Positions 1-5,997 of a stretch of DNA of 6,002 nucleotides are shown here, piece by piece. Source of the stretch: Rhodobacteraceae bacterium UBA1957 (lineage in GTDB: Bacteria; Pseudomonadota; Alphaproteobacteria; Rhodobacterales; Rhodobacteraceae); assembly GCA_002336405.1 (NCBI GenBank), contig DDEJ01000042.1, positions 2,154 to 8,155 of the forward strand, in the 5' to 3' direction. The notes below the pieces were generated by a model. That model was given only the letters and a program-made list of their open reading frames with translations, searched no databases and was not told the DNA's origin. Position 1 is the first letter of the stretch, and every line of letters begins with the position of its first letter. Made by a program: the position numbers and the translations under genes.

Positions 1-1
1 G

Positions 2-559
2 GCGCGGCGGGCGCGGGGGTATGGCTATGTGTTTCAGGCGGCGGGTCTCTATCCATGGCGCACCATCGGCGGAAATATATCTCTGCCGCTTGAGGTCATG
101 GGGTATGACAAGGCTACGCGAGCCGACCGGGTTCGTCATGTTCTTGATCTGGTTGAATTGAGCGGGTTTGAGAAAAAATTTCCCTGGCAACTGTCGGGGG
201 GCATGCAGCAACGTGCCTCGATTGCCCGGGCGTTGGCGTTTGATGCAGATCTGTTGCTGATGGATGAACCATTTGGTGCTTTGGATGAAATTGTCCGCGA
301 TCATTTGAACGAGCAATTGTTGCAGTTGTGGATGCGGACCAATAAAACGATTTGCTTTGTGACCCATTCCATTCCCGAGGCGGTGTATCTGTCGACCAAG
401 ATTGTGGTGATGTCGCCGCGTCCGGGACGGATCACGGATGTGATTGATAGCCCGCTGCCAAAAGAACGCCCGCTTGAGATCCGCGATAGTGCGCAGTTTA
501 TCGAGATTGCACATCGGGTGCGTGCGGGGCTGCGCGCTGGGCATGGAGATCTGGCATGA
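2..559 (+). CDS. ABC importer ATP-binding protein, NitT/TauT class (5' end cut by window edge)
   Basis: This is the cytoplasmic ATPase that powers import through the two permeases encoded next. The reading frame is open to the left edge and reads RGYGYVFQ before the Q-loop glutamine, so the GTG at 29 is an internal valine codon and not a start. About 185 residues remain of a family usually about 250-270 long; the Walker A P-loop is outside the window. Seen in order: the Q-loop (VFQ, about 29-37), the signature LSGGMQQR (191-214), Walker B LLLMDEP with the catalytic glutamate (251-271), the D-loop GALDE, and the H-loop histidine (365-367) in FVTHSIPEA. The AGLYPWRT segment after the Q-loop and the SPRPGRI segment near the end are typical of the SsuB/TauB/ThiZ-like branch. 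The TGA stop overlaps the next ATG (ATGA), indicating coupling to permease 1. Family is certain; substrate cannot be read from this subunit. Confidence 0.95.
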   Translation, partial: ARRARGYGYVFQAAGLYPWRTIGGNISLPLEVMGYDKATRADRVRHVLDLVELSGFEKKFPWQLSGGMQQRASIARALAFDADLLLMDEPFGALDEIVRDHLNEQLLQLWMRTNKTICFVTHSIPEAVYLSTKIVVMSPRPGRITDVIDSPLPKERPLEIRDSAQFIEIAHRVRAGLRAGHGDLA

Positions 560-1431
560 TCCTGCGTTTATGGCAAAGGGTTGCACCAGTGCTGAGCATG
601 GTGGCTGCTTTGATCGTGTTGTGGTACGGCGCGGCGATCTGGCTCAACACCCATTGGGCCGAGGATAAGGCGCAGCGGGCGGGTGTGACGCTGACGACAG
701 CGGCGCTGATTGCGGATACCTGGTCACAGGAAAAACCTAAGTTGCCCGCGCCGCATCAGGTGGCCCATGAGATCTGGAAAACCACTGCGCTGAAAAAAAT
801 CACCTCCAAGCGGTCACTGATCCATCACAGTAAGATTACCCTCAGTTCTACGTTATTAGGCTTTGCGCTGGGCACCGTGCTTGGGATCACGCTGGCGGTT
901 GGGATCGTCTATAACCGTACGATGGATATGAGCGTGATGCCCTGGGTGATCGCCTCGCAGACGATTCCGATTTTGGCGGTTGCACCAATGATTATTGTGG
1001 TGCTGAACGCGGTGGGGATATCGGGGCTGTTGCCCAAGGCTATTATTTCCATGTATCTGTCGTTTTTTCCCGTTGTCGTTGGGATGGTGAAGGGACTGCG
1101 CAGTCCCGATCACATGCAGCTTGATCAAATGCGGACTTGGAATGCCGGCGGAGGGCAAACTCTGTGGTATCTGCGCCTGCCGGCATCAATGCCCTATCTG
1201 TTCACTTCGCTTAAAATTGCCATGGCGGCGTCCTTGGTGGGCGCGGTTGTCGGTGAGTTGCCGACCGGCGCTGTGGCTGGTCTGGGTGCCCGTCTGTTAG
1301 CGGGTAGTTACTATGGGCAGACCATCCAGATTTGGAGCGCGCTGATTATGGCGGCAATGCTGGCGGCGCTGCTGGTCGGGCTGATTGGTGTTCTGCAGCG
1401 GATAACGCTGAAACATATGGGGATGGCATAA
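556..1431 (+). CDS. ABC importer permease 1 (BPD_transp_1 family)
   Basis: This is an inner-membrane channel subunit of 291 residues, one half of a probable heterodimer with the next gene. Hydrophobic segments lie at about residues 10-30, 95-119, 129-150, 155-178, 218-236 and 258-280. The cytoplasmic EAA-like loop that contacts the ATPase runs from about 179 to 210: KGLRSPDHMQ, then the NAG glycine, ending in LRLPASMP. The LPAPHQV motif at 63-69 matches the LPxPxxV element that precedes the core domain in NitT/TauT permeases. The ATG overlaps the upstream stop by 4 bp, and GGAG at 545-548 sits 7 nt ahead of it, supporting this start. Unlike short SsuC-type permeases, about 30 polar residues (31-62) separate the first membrane segment from LPAPHQV. 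I remember a similar segment in Rhodobacterales homologues annotated as pyrimidine transporter component 1, so it is probably a family trait. Confidence 0.93.
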   Translation: MILRLWQRVAPVLSMVAALIVLWYGAAIWLNTHWAEDKAQRAGVTLTTAALIADTWSQEKPKLPAPHQVAHEIWKTTALKKITSKRSLIHHSKITLSSTLLGFALGTVLGITLAVGIVYNRTMDMSVMPWVIASQTIPILAVAPMIIVVLNAVGISGLLPKAIISMYLSFFPVVVGMVKGLRSPDHMQLDQMRTWNAGGGQTLWYLRLPASMPYLFTSLKIAMAASLVGAVVGELPTGAVAGLGARLLAGSYYGQTIQIWSALIMAAMLAALLVGLIGVLQRITLKHMGMA

Positions 1432-2270
1432 TGGGCTGGCTGGCGATCGGGCTTCTTGCGTGGCTTGGTGGCTGGGCGATCAATATTCGACTTGCGGCTT
1501 TGCCGAAATCTCGGCTGACCGGATTGGCGATCCCGGTGATTTTTGGCCTCAGCCTGGTGGTGATTTGGGAAAGCATGGTGCGGGGTTTTGATGTCTCGCC
1601 AATTTTGTTGCCAGCCCCGTCGGCTATATCGGTAAAATTCGTCGGCTCCTTGGGCATTCTGTGGCAAGATTTTGTCCAGACCGTGGTGAAAGGTGCCCTG
1701 TCGGGATATGCGATCGGCTGCGGGTCAGCGTTTGCGCTGGCTATAGTGATCGACAGGTTTCCGTTTTTGCAACGCGGCTTGCTGCCGATTGGCAATTTTG
1801 TTGCGGCGTTGCCGATCATCGGTATGGCCCCCATTCTGGTGATGTGGTTTGGTTTTGACTGGCAATCCAAATCTGCGGTTGTGGTGGTTATGGTGTTTTT
1901 CCCGATGTTGGTGAACACCGTTGAGGGGCTGCGTGCCACAAATATGATGCAGCGCGATTTGATGCGTACCTATGCGGCTGGCTATTGGCAAACGCTGTTG
2001 AAATTGCGGCTGCCGGCGGCGATGCCCTTTGTGTTTAACGGGCTAAAAGTGACAACAACATTGGCCTTGATCGGGGCGATTGTGGCTGAATTCTTTGGCT
2101 CGCCCATCAAAGGTATGGGATTTCGTATCTCGACCGAGGTTGGAAGATTAGCGCTGGATATGGTTTGGGCGGAGATTACCGTCGCCGCCCTTGCAGGATC
2201 AGCGTTTTACGGATCAGTCGCAATGATTGAGAAGAAGGTGACTTTTTGGCACCCATCCCAACGAGGATGA
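1431..2270 (+). CDS. ABC importer permease 2 (BPD_transp_1 family)
   Basis: This is the second inner-membrane channel subunit, 279 residues from the ATG at 1431. A longer open frame reaches back to 1332, but its extra 33 residues are polar, unlike the family, and lie inside permease 1. The ATG at 1431 overlaps the permease 1 stop by one base (TAATG) and has GGGGA at 1419-1423, so it is the better start. Membrane segments fall at about 31-50, 84-106, 117-140, 147-164, 205-222 and 243-264, with a further hydrophobic stretch at 3-16. LLPAPSAI (59-66) is the LPxPxxV-like element. The EAA loop is well formed: EGLRATNMMQ begins at 165, the conserved glycine is 184, and the loop ends LRLPAAMP (192-199). 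The sequence differs clearly from permease 1, so the transporter should be a heterodimer. It ends 40 bp before the binding-protein gene. Confidence 0.93.
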   Translation: MGWLAIGLLAWLGGWAINIRLAALPKSRLTGLAIPVIFGLSLVVIWESMVRGFDVSPILLPAPSAISVKFVGSLGILWQDFVQTVVKGALSGYAIGCGSAFALAIVIDRFPFLQRGLLPIGNFVAALPIIGMAPILVMWFGFDWQSKSAVVVVMVFFPMLVNTVEGLRATNMMQRDLMRTYAAGYWQTLLKLRLPAAMPFVFNGLKVTTTLALIGAIVAEFFGSPIKGMGFRISTEVGRLALDMVWAEITVAALAGSAFYGSVAMIEKKVTFWHPSQRG

Positions 2271-2298
2271 GCAGGAACAAACACAACGATAAGCAACT

Positions 2299-2310
2299 TG
2301 GAGAGAGATT
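2299..2310 (+). promoter_or_regulatory. Ribosome binding site of the substrate-binding protein
   Basis: GGAGAGAG at 2300-2307 lies directly before the ATG at 2311, with 7 nt between GGAG and the start codon. It is the strongest Shine-Dalgarno match in the operon. This fits the usual need for more binding protein than membrane subunits. The 40-bp gap it sits in shows no terminator and no convincing separate promoter. Confidence 0.7.
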
Positions 2311-3300
2311 ATGAAACGACTACTGACTTCTGCCATCGCTTTGGCACTTGGCATTGCTGCGGGAACAGCTCATGCCGCCGATAAGGTGACGCTACAACTT
2401 AAATGGGTCACCCAAGCCCAATTTGCTGGATATTATGTGGCGCTGGATAAAGGGTTTTACAAAGACGCCGGGTTGGATGTTACGATCAAGGCAGGGGGAC
2501 CAGATATTGCCCCCGCGCAAGTTATCGCGGGTGGTGGCGCTGATGTTGTGCTCGATTGGATGCCCTCTGCTCTGGCCAGCCGTGAAAAAGGTCTGTCGCT
2601 GGTCAATATTGCGCAGCCTTTTAAATCATCGGGTATGATGCTGACGTGCCGCAAGGATTCAGGCATCAAGGCACCTGAGGATTTTCGTGGAAAAACTCTG
2701 GGTGTCTGGTTCTATGGCAACGAATATCCCTTCCTCAGCTGGATGAGCAGCTTGGGCATTCCGACAGACGGGTCTGACAACGGGGTGACGGTGCTGAAAC
2801 AGGGCTTTAACGTCGATCCGATCTTGCAAGGTCAGGCCGATTGCGTCTCGACGATGACCTATAATGAATACTGGCAGATCATCGATGCAGGTCTGTCGGC
2901 CGACGATCTGGTGGTGTTCAAATATGAAGATCAGGGCGTGGCGACTTTGGAAGACGGCATGTATGTGCTGGAAGATAATCTCGCGGATGCGGCCTTTGCC
3001 GACAAGATGGTACGCTTTGTCGCGGCCTCGATGCGTGGCTGGAAATATGCGGAAGATAATTCTGACGAAGCCGCTGGAATCGTTTTGGACAATGATGCCT
3101 CTGGTGCACAGACAGAAAAGCACCAAAAGCGCATGATGGGCGAAATCGCCAAACTCACAGCGGGCTCGAACGGCGCGCTTGATCCGGCGGATTACGAACG
3201 CACCGTTGCCACCCTGATGGGCGGTGGCTCTGATCCGGTGATCACCAAAATGCCTTCGGGCGCGTGGACCCATGCGATCACAGACGCGGCGCTCAAGTAA
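2311..3300 (+). CDS. Periplasmic substrate-binding protein, NMT1/THI5-like (SBP of the ABC importer)
   Basis: This protein captures the substrate in the periplasm and delivers it to the two permeases. It has 329 residues. A Sec signal peptide is clear: MKRLL, a hydrophobic core, then AHA followed by ADK, with cleavage predicted between residues 22 and 23. The absence of a lipobox cysteine argues for a soluble periplasmic protein. The mature N-terminus (28-57) carries the NMT1-family opening, LQLKWVTQAQFAGYYVALDK followed by GFYKDAGLDV. The GGPDIAPAQVIAGGGADVV stretch (62-80) is also typical. It lacks the CCCFC motif of yeast THI5 enzymes, so it is a binding protein and not an HMP-P synthase. 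Only two cysteines remain in the mature chain (113 and 178). Related Rhodobacterales proteins are, from memory, often annotated as pyrimidine or hydroxymethylpyrimidine binding components; the substrate here is inferred, not shown. Confidence 0.92.
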   Translation: MKRLLTSAIALALGIAAGTAHAADKVTLQLKWVTQAQFAGYYVALDKGFYKDAGLDVTIKAGGPDIAPAQVIAGGGADVVLDWMPSALASREKGLSLVNIAQPFKSSGMMLTCRKDSGIKAPEDFRGKTLGVWFYGNEYPFLSWMSSLGIPTDGSDNGVTVLKQGFNVDPILQGQADCVSTMTYNEYWQIIDAGLSADDLVVFKYEDQGVATLEDGMYVLEDNLADAAFADKMVRFVAASMRGWKYAEDNSDEAAGIVLDNDASGAQTEKHQKRMMGEIAKLTAGSNGALDPADYERTVATLMGGGSDPVITKMPSGAWTHAITDAALK

Positions 3301-3316
3301 AAGCCTAATCACAAAA

Positions 3317-3345
3317 GATGGCCCGCCGCTTGATGGCGGGCCATC
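3317..3345. terminator. Intrinsic terminator hairpin between convergent operons, T-tract on the - strand
   Basis: Arms GATGGCCCGCC (3317-3327) and GGCGGGCCATC (3335-3345) pair perfectly over 11 bp around a 7-nt loop. Read on the - strand, the stem is followed at once by TTTT (3316-3313) then GTGATT, a normal though short rho-independent terminator for the dehydrogenase-regulator operon, about 94 bp past its last stop. Read on the + strand the stem is followed by AATGTCTG with no T-tract, so for the transporter operon it may act as a weaker terminator or as an mRNA 3'-end stabiliser, starting 17 bp after the binding-protein stop. Confidence 0.85.
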
Positions 3346-3370
3346 AATGTCTGAGATGAATAAAAGGCTG

Positions 3371-3383
3371 TTTGGTTTACAAA
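3371..3383 (+). promoter_or_regulatory. Candidate GntR-family operator copy (O3)
   Basis: TTTGGTTTACAAA differs at one base from TTTGGTATACAAA, the - strand reading of the near-palindrome at 5837-5850. It is less symmetric than that site. It lies in the gap between the convergent operons, where a classical repressor site is unexpected. Proposed only from similarity to the other two copies of TTTGGTNTAC. Confidence 0.35.
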
Positions 3384-3438
3384 GCGGCGCGCTGCTTGCG
3401 CAATAATACTGCTTGCCCTGCGCAGTTTATCGCTGATG

Positions 3439-4119
3439 CTAGGGCTGAGAGCCCTTCTGAGACTGCTGTTCTAAAAGATGCACGACATCGACGATTTGTT
3501 CACCCTGCAGGTTGACGTGATCACACATGAGCTGGCCGGCGCCAGCGCCGTCACGGGCACGAATGGCGTCAAGTACCGCCGCGTGTTCTCCGACCGATTT
3601 CAACATATAGCCTGGAAACTGCGTGACATAATGTCGGTAGGGAAAGGTGATCACCCGCGATGTGGTCAGCTGATCTTGCAAAAGTGTGTTGTGACATCCA
3701 GCGATGATCTGATCGTGAAACGCCATATTGGCGACGTTGAATGCAGCAATATCGCCGTCGTGGGCTGCCCGCTGACAGCACAGATTTGCGGCTTCTGCCC
3801 CCGTTTTTTCATCAGGGGTCATCCGCCGGGCTGCCAGACGGGCTGCGATGCCCTCTAATTCAGAGACCACGAGAAATGCATCCAGCAGGCCCGAGACGGT
3901 GAGATGTCTCACCACCGCTCCGCGCCGGCCTTTATCAGTCACCAGGCCGGTGGCAGCCAATTTTCTGATGGCTTCGCGCACAGGGGTGCGCGAGACGTTA
4001 AATTCTGTGGCCAATGCCCTCTCGTCAAGACGCGCTCCCGGTTTGCGAACGCCACTGATTATCTGCGCCTCGATCGCGGTGGCGACTTTATCGGCTTTGC
4101 GCTGTGTGGGGTCTTTCAT
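3439..4119 (-). CDS. GntR-family transcriptional regulator, FadR subfamily with FCD domain
   Basis: This is a 226-residue DNA-binding regulator, a normal length for FadR/VanR-type proteins. The N-terminal winged helix-turn-helix (about 10-72) contains the hallmark LDERALATEFNVSRTPVREA (31-50) followed by IRKLAATGLV. The C-terminal all-helical FCD ligand domain (about 75-215) has the expected metal-site histidines: His135 in NMAFH, His179 in GEHAAVLDAI and His201 in CDHVN. Asn131 occupies the position that is usually aspartate. FCD regulators typically sense small carboxylates or amino acids. The gene starts 9 bp after the aldehyde dehydrogenase stop, so the two are co-transcribed and it probably regulates that operon, itself included. 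The nearest GGA (4134-4132) is 12 nt from the ATG, too far for a good ribosome binding site, which suggests translational coupling. The effector is unknown. Confidence 0.93.
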   Translation of the reverse strand: MKDPTQRKADKVATAIEAQIISGVRKPGARLDERALATEFNVSRTPVREAIRKLAATGLVTDKGRRGAVVRHLTVSGLLDAFLVVSELEGIAARLAARRMTPDEKTGAEAANLCCQRAAHDGDIAAFNVANMAFHDQIIAGCHNTLLQDQLTTSRVITFPYRHYVTQFPGYMLKSVGEHAAVLDAIRARDGAGAGQLMCDHVNLQGEQIVDVVHLLEQQSQKGSQP

Positions 4120-4128
4120 GGGTCTGTG

Positions 4129-5643
4129 TCATCCGTATCGGTTGCTGCCAGCGAACCAGTCATCATAGCCAGGCTCGGTGCGGATCACGACCGATTTTTT
4201 ACTCAGATATCCGCGCAGTGCATCCCAGCCGTTTTCCTTGCCAAAGCCGCTGTCTTTGACACCGCCCCAGACCGAGCGTGGGTCGTTGCGATGATGATCG
4301 TTCAGCCAGATAATGCCGCCACGGATGTGGCGTGATAACCTGTGCGCACGGGCGATGTCGCGTGACCATATGGATACGCCGAGGCCAAAATCACCGGTAT
4401 TTGCCAAAGCGACGGCTTGCTCGTCGGTTTCAAAACGGGTGATCGAAATGACCGGACCAAACACTTCGTCTTGGAATAACTGGTGATCTGGGTGTACATC
4501 TGCAAAAATAGTTGGTCGGATATAATATCCGTTGGCAAACTCCCCAGTTAATGCGAGCGCTTGGGCCCCGGCGACCTGCCGAGCGCCCTCGGCGCGTGCT
4601 GTTGCAATGAACTGGTGACAGCGTCCCAGCGCCGCTTGCGAAATCACCGGCCCCATTTGAGTGGTTTGCTCCATTGGATCGCCCAGTTTAATTTGGTCGG
4701 CCCGGGCCGCGAGCCTTTGCACAAATGTGTCATAAATCTGGCTGTGAACGAGGATGCGAGATCCTGCAACACAAGTTTGGCCCGAGGCGACAAAGGCGGC
4801 AAACAAAACGCCTGCAACCGCCGCATCAATTTCGGCATCTTCACAGACAACAACGGGTGTTTTACCGCCCAGTTCTAATGTGCTGTTGATGAGGCGTTGG
4901 CCGGCAACGCTGGCGACTTTACGTCCGGTTTCTGTGCCGCCGGTCAGATCAATATAATGGATATCATCGGCCGCGCAAAGCGCAGCACCAGTTGCGGGGC
5001 CCCCGGTCACGACATTTACCACCCCGTCCGGCAATCCGGCCTGTTTGGCCAACACGGCGATCGCAAGCGGCGATACGGGTGCAAGTTCCGAAGGTTTAAT
5101 AACGCAAGTATTCCCCGCTGCCAGTGCCGCTGCCAGCTTTTTCATCAAGATCAGCACGGGATGGTTCCAGGGTGTAAGAAGGGCCACCGGGCCAAGCGGT
5201 TCGTACTGGGTTAGCGTAACGTAGCCGCCTTTGACCACATTGGATTCGCCCTCTAGCCCCAAGGCAATTCCGGCGAAATATTCTAACCATTCCGGAATGC
5301 GGCCCATCTGTGCGTTCATTTCACGCAGAGATCGGCCTGTGACGGTGGATTCTAAAACTGCAAGTAAGGGAATATTATCCCGCACCACTTCTGCGAATGC
5401 CCGCAGGTGTTTGCTGCGATCAAACGCGTCCAAGCCTGACCAACCCGCAAAGGCGCCTCGTGCCGCGGATACCGCCGCTGTTACATCCTGGGGGGTTGCC
5501 TCTGGGACTGTGGTGAACCGAATGCCTTTTGCAGGGTTCATCACCACAATCTCACCGGGTTGCGATGCGGCATGAAAAGCCCCTCCGTAAAACAGTCCCT
5601 TATTGGTTTCTGGCACCAACAGCTCTTCGATGATATTTGGCAT
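4129..5643 (-). CDS. NAD-dependent aldehyde dehydrogenase (ALDH superfamily)
   Basis: This enzyme oxidises an aldehyde to a carboxylate in the cytoplasm. At 504 residues it is full length. All key residues are present: Asn160 in TPWNHP (oxyanion hole), Lys183 and Glu186 in KPSE (cofactor binding; the glutamate favours NAD+ over NADP+), the general base Glu257 in LELGGK, the nucleophile Cys291 in GQTCVAGSR, and Glu393 in DEVFGPV. The dinucleotide loop reads DLTGGTETGR where ALDH2-like enzymes have FTGSTEVG. The C-terminal WLNDHHRNDP (447-455 region) and WGGVKDSGFGKENGW resemble ALDHs acting on aromatic or bulky aldehydes such as the PhdK-like group; this is a weak substrate hint from memory. 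AGAGGA lies 5 nt before the ATG at 5643, and the frame upstream soon meets a stop at 5665-5667, fixing the start. It is the first gene of an operon with the GntR-family regulator. Confidence 0.95.
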   Translation of the reverse strand: MPNIIEELLVPETNKGLFYGGAFHAASQPGEIVVMNPAKGIRFTTVPEATPQDVTAAVSAARGAFAGWSGLDAFDRSKHLRAFAEVVRDNIPLLAVLESTVTGRSLREMNAQMGRIPEWLEYFAGIALGLEGESNVVKGGYVTLTQYEPLGPVALLTPWNHPVLILMKKLAAALAAGNTCVIKPSELAPVSPLAIAVLAKQAGLPDGVVNVVTGGPATGAALCAADDIHYIDLTGGTETGRKVASVAGQRLINSTLELGGKTPVVVCEDAEIDAAVAGVLFAAFVASGQTCVAGSRILVHSQIYDTFVQRLAARADQIKLGDPMEQTTQMGPVISQAALGRCHQFIATARAEGARQVAGAQALALTGEFANGYYIRPTIFADVHPDHQLFQDEVFGPVISITRFETDEQAVALANTGDFGLGVSIWSRDIARAHRLSRHIRGGIIWLNDHHRNDPRSVWGGVKDSGFGKENGWDALRGYLSKKSVVIRTEPGYDDWFAGSNRYG

Positions 5644-5779
5644 AAGTATCCTCTTTTGTGATCCCTATTGGCAACGGCATTGGCTGAGACATGGCCCCGT
5701 TACACCGCCTAAAGTGTCCTAACATTCGGTCACAGTAAGGGGCAAACTTGTTGATACCGCTGCTGACTACCCCGAATTG

Positions 5780-5801
5780 GGATTGTTGTTGATAGCAATC
5801 C
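5780..5801. repeat. Inverted repeat GGATTG-N10-CAATCC
   Basis: Perfect 6-bp arms at 5780-5785 and 5796-5801 surround 10 bp. The inner ATTG-N10-CAAT resembles a spaced dyad that a second regulator could bind. It has no T-tract, so it is not a terminator. It lies upstream of the aldehyde dehydrogenase, within its likely leader or promoter. The function is unknown and short arms like these can occur by chance. Confidence 0.35.
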
Positions 5802-5827
5802 TAACTCACATCTATAAAAAAGTGCAA

Positions 5828-5856
5828 ATTATCTATTTTTGTATACCAAATTTTCG
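5828..5856 (-). promoter_or_regulatory. Candidate promoter of the aldehyde dehydrogenase-regulator operon
   Basis: On the - strand GATAAT (5833-5828) matches the -10 consensus at 5 of 6 bases. A 17-bp spacer (5850-5834) leads back to CGAAAA (5856-5851), a poor -35. The appeal of this reading is that the near-palindrome at 5837-5850 would fill the spacer, a classical repressor position. An alternative is TTGCAC (5827-5822) with a weak TTAGGA -10 (5804-5799) at 17-bp spacing. The true start site cannot be decided from sequence. Confidence 0.35.
5837..5850. promoter_or_regulatory. Candidate GntR/FadR-family operator (O1)
   Basis: TTTTGTATACCAAA is a 14-bp even-centred dyad with 6 of 7 pairs matching around GTATAC. 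On the - strand it reads TTTGGTATACAAAA, very close to the TTGGTATACCAA-type sites I recall for the FCD-domain GntR regulators UxuR and ExuR of E. coli. It sits upstream of the operon that encodes a GntR/FCD regulator, the usual place for an autoregulatory site. Binding is inferred. Confidence 0.6.
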
Positions 5857-5904
5857 CGTCCTGCAGTTTTCTAGCGGATACCTGCCAGCTACTCGTAAAT
5901 AAAT

Positions 5905-5934
5905 TTGACCATTAGCTTATTTTGCGGCTATTTT
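5905..5934 (+). promoter_or_regulatory. Candidate rightward sigma-70-type promoter
   Basis: TTGACC (5905-5910, 5 of 6 matches to the -35 consensus) is followed after 18 bp by TATTTT (5929-5934, 4 of 6 matches to the -10). It would start transcription near 5941 and give a leader of about 60 nt before the GGGAG at the right edge. The -35 plus the next base, TTGACCA, also equals a RutR half-site, but the opposing half is missing. Confidence 0.45.
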
Positions 5935-5981
5935 AATGAAAAGGATGCTGCACCGAGGGTCATTTTCATCTCTTTTGCACA

Positions 5982-5995
5982 TTTGGTGTACCTAA
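5982..5995. promoter_or_regulatory. Candidate GntR/FadR-family operator (O2)
   Basis: TTTGGTGTACCTAA has the outer symmetry TTnGGTnnACCnAA, with mismatches only at the centre pair and one flanking pair. It aligns with O1 at most positions, and both contain TTTGGTNTAC in one orientation. It lies downstream of the rightward promoter candidate and just before the GGGAG, so a bound repressor could block transcription of the gene beyond the edge. Confidence 0.5.
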
Positions 5996-5997
5996 AC

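Larger units (their letters stand above)
3301..3438. other. Intergenic region between convergent operons
   Basis: These 138 bp separate the ends of the binding-protein gene and the GntR-family gene. They hold a strong hairpin (3317-3345), a TTTGGTNTAC element (3371-3383) and a direct repeat CTGCTTGC (3392-3399 and 3409-3416, 17 bp start to start). I see no credible gene here. Confidence 0.8.

Noticed and set aside
29..559. GTG at 29 as the start of the ATP-binding protein
   Set aside because: The frame is open to the left edge and encodes RGYGYVFQ, the normal lead into the Q-loop. The gene also lacks Walker A, so it must begin outside the window.
1332..1430. Upstream extension of permease 2 by 33 residues
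   Set aside because: The extension lies inside permease 1, is polar and unlike the family, and the ATG at 1431 has a good GGGGA and the TAATG overlap typical of coupled genes.
1346..1939. Long open frame antisense to the permeases
   Set aside because: It is a shadow of two clear permease genes with no recognisable domain.
2342..2357. Sigma-54-like TGGCAC and TTGC elements
   Set aside because: The spacing is one base too long for a sigma-54 promoter and the elements lie within the signal-peptide codons of the binding protein.
2659..3312. Long open frame antisense to the binding-protein gene
   Set aside because: It mirrors a well-recognised gene, has biased composition rich in Arg and His, and shows no family motif.
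3441..3455. Small hairpin AGGGCT-GAG-AGCCCT overlapping the regulator stop codon
   Set aside because: It has six-bp arms and no following T-tract in either direction. It falls in the last codons of the gene and is better explained by chance than as a terminator.
3904..4335. Rightward frame across the regulator and dehydrogenase junction
   Set aside because: It is antisense to two convincing genes and shows no recognisable domain.
5600..5692. Small leftward frame of 30 codons overlapping the dehydrogenase start
   Set aside because: It has a poorly spaced ribosome binding site and no sign of conservation that can be judged here; a leader peptide is possible but unsupported.
5905..5911. TTGACCA as a RutR operator
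   Set aside because: Only one half of TTGACCANNTGGTCAA is present; it is better read as a -35 element.
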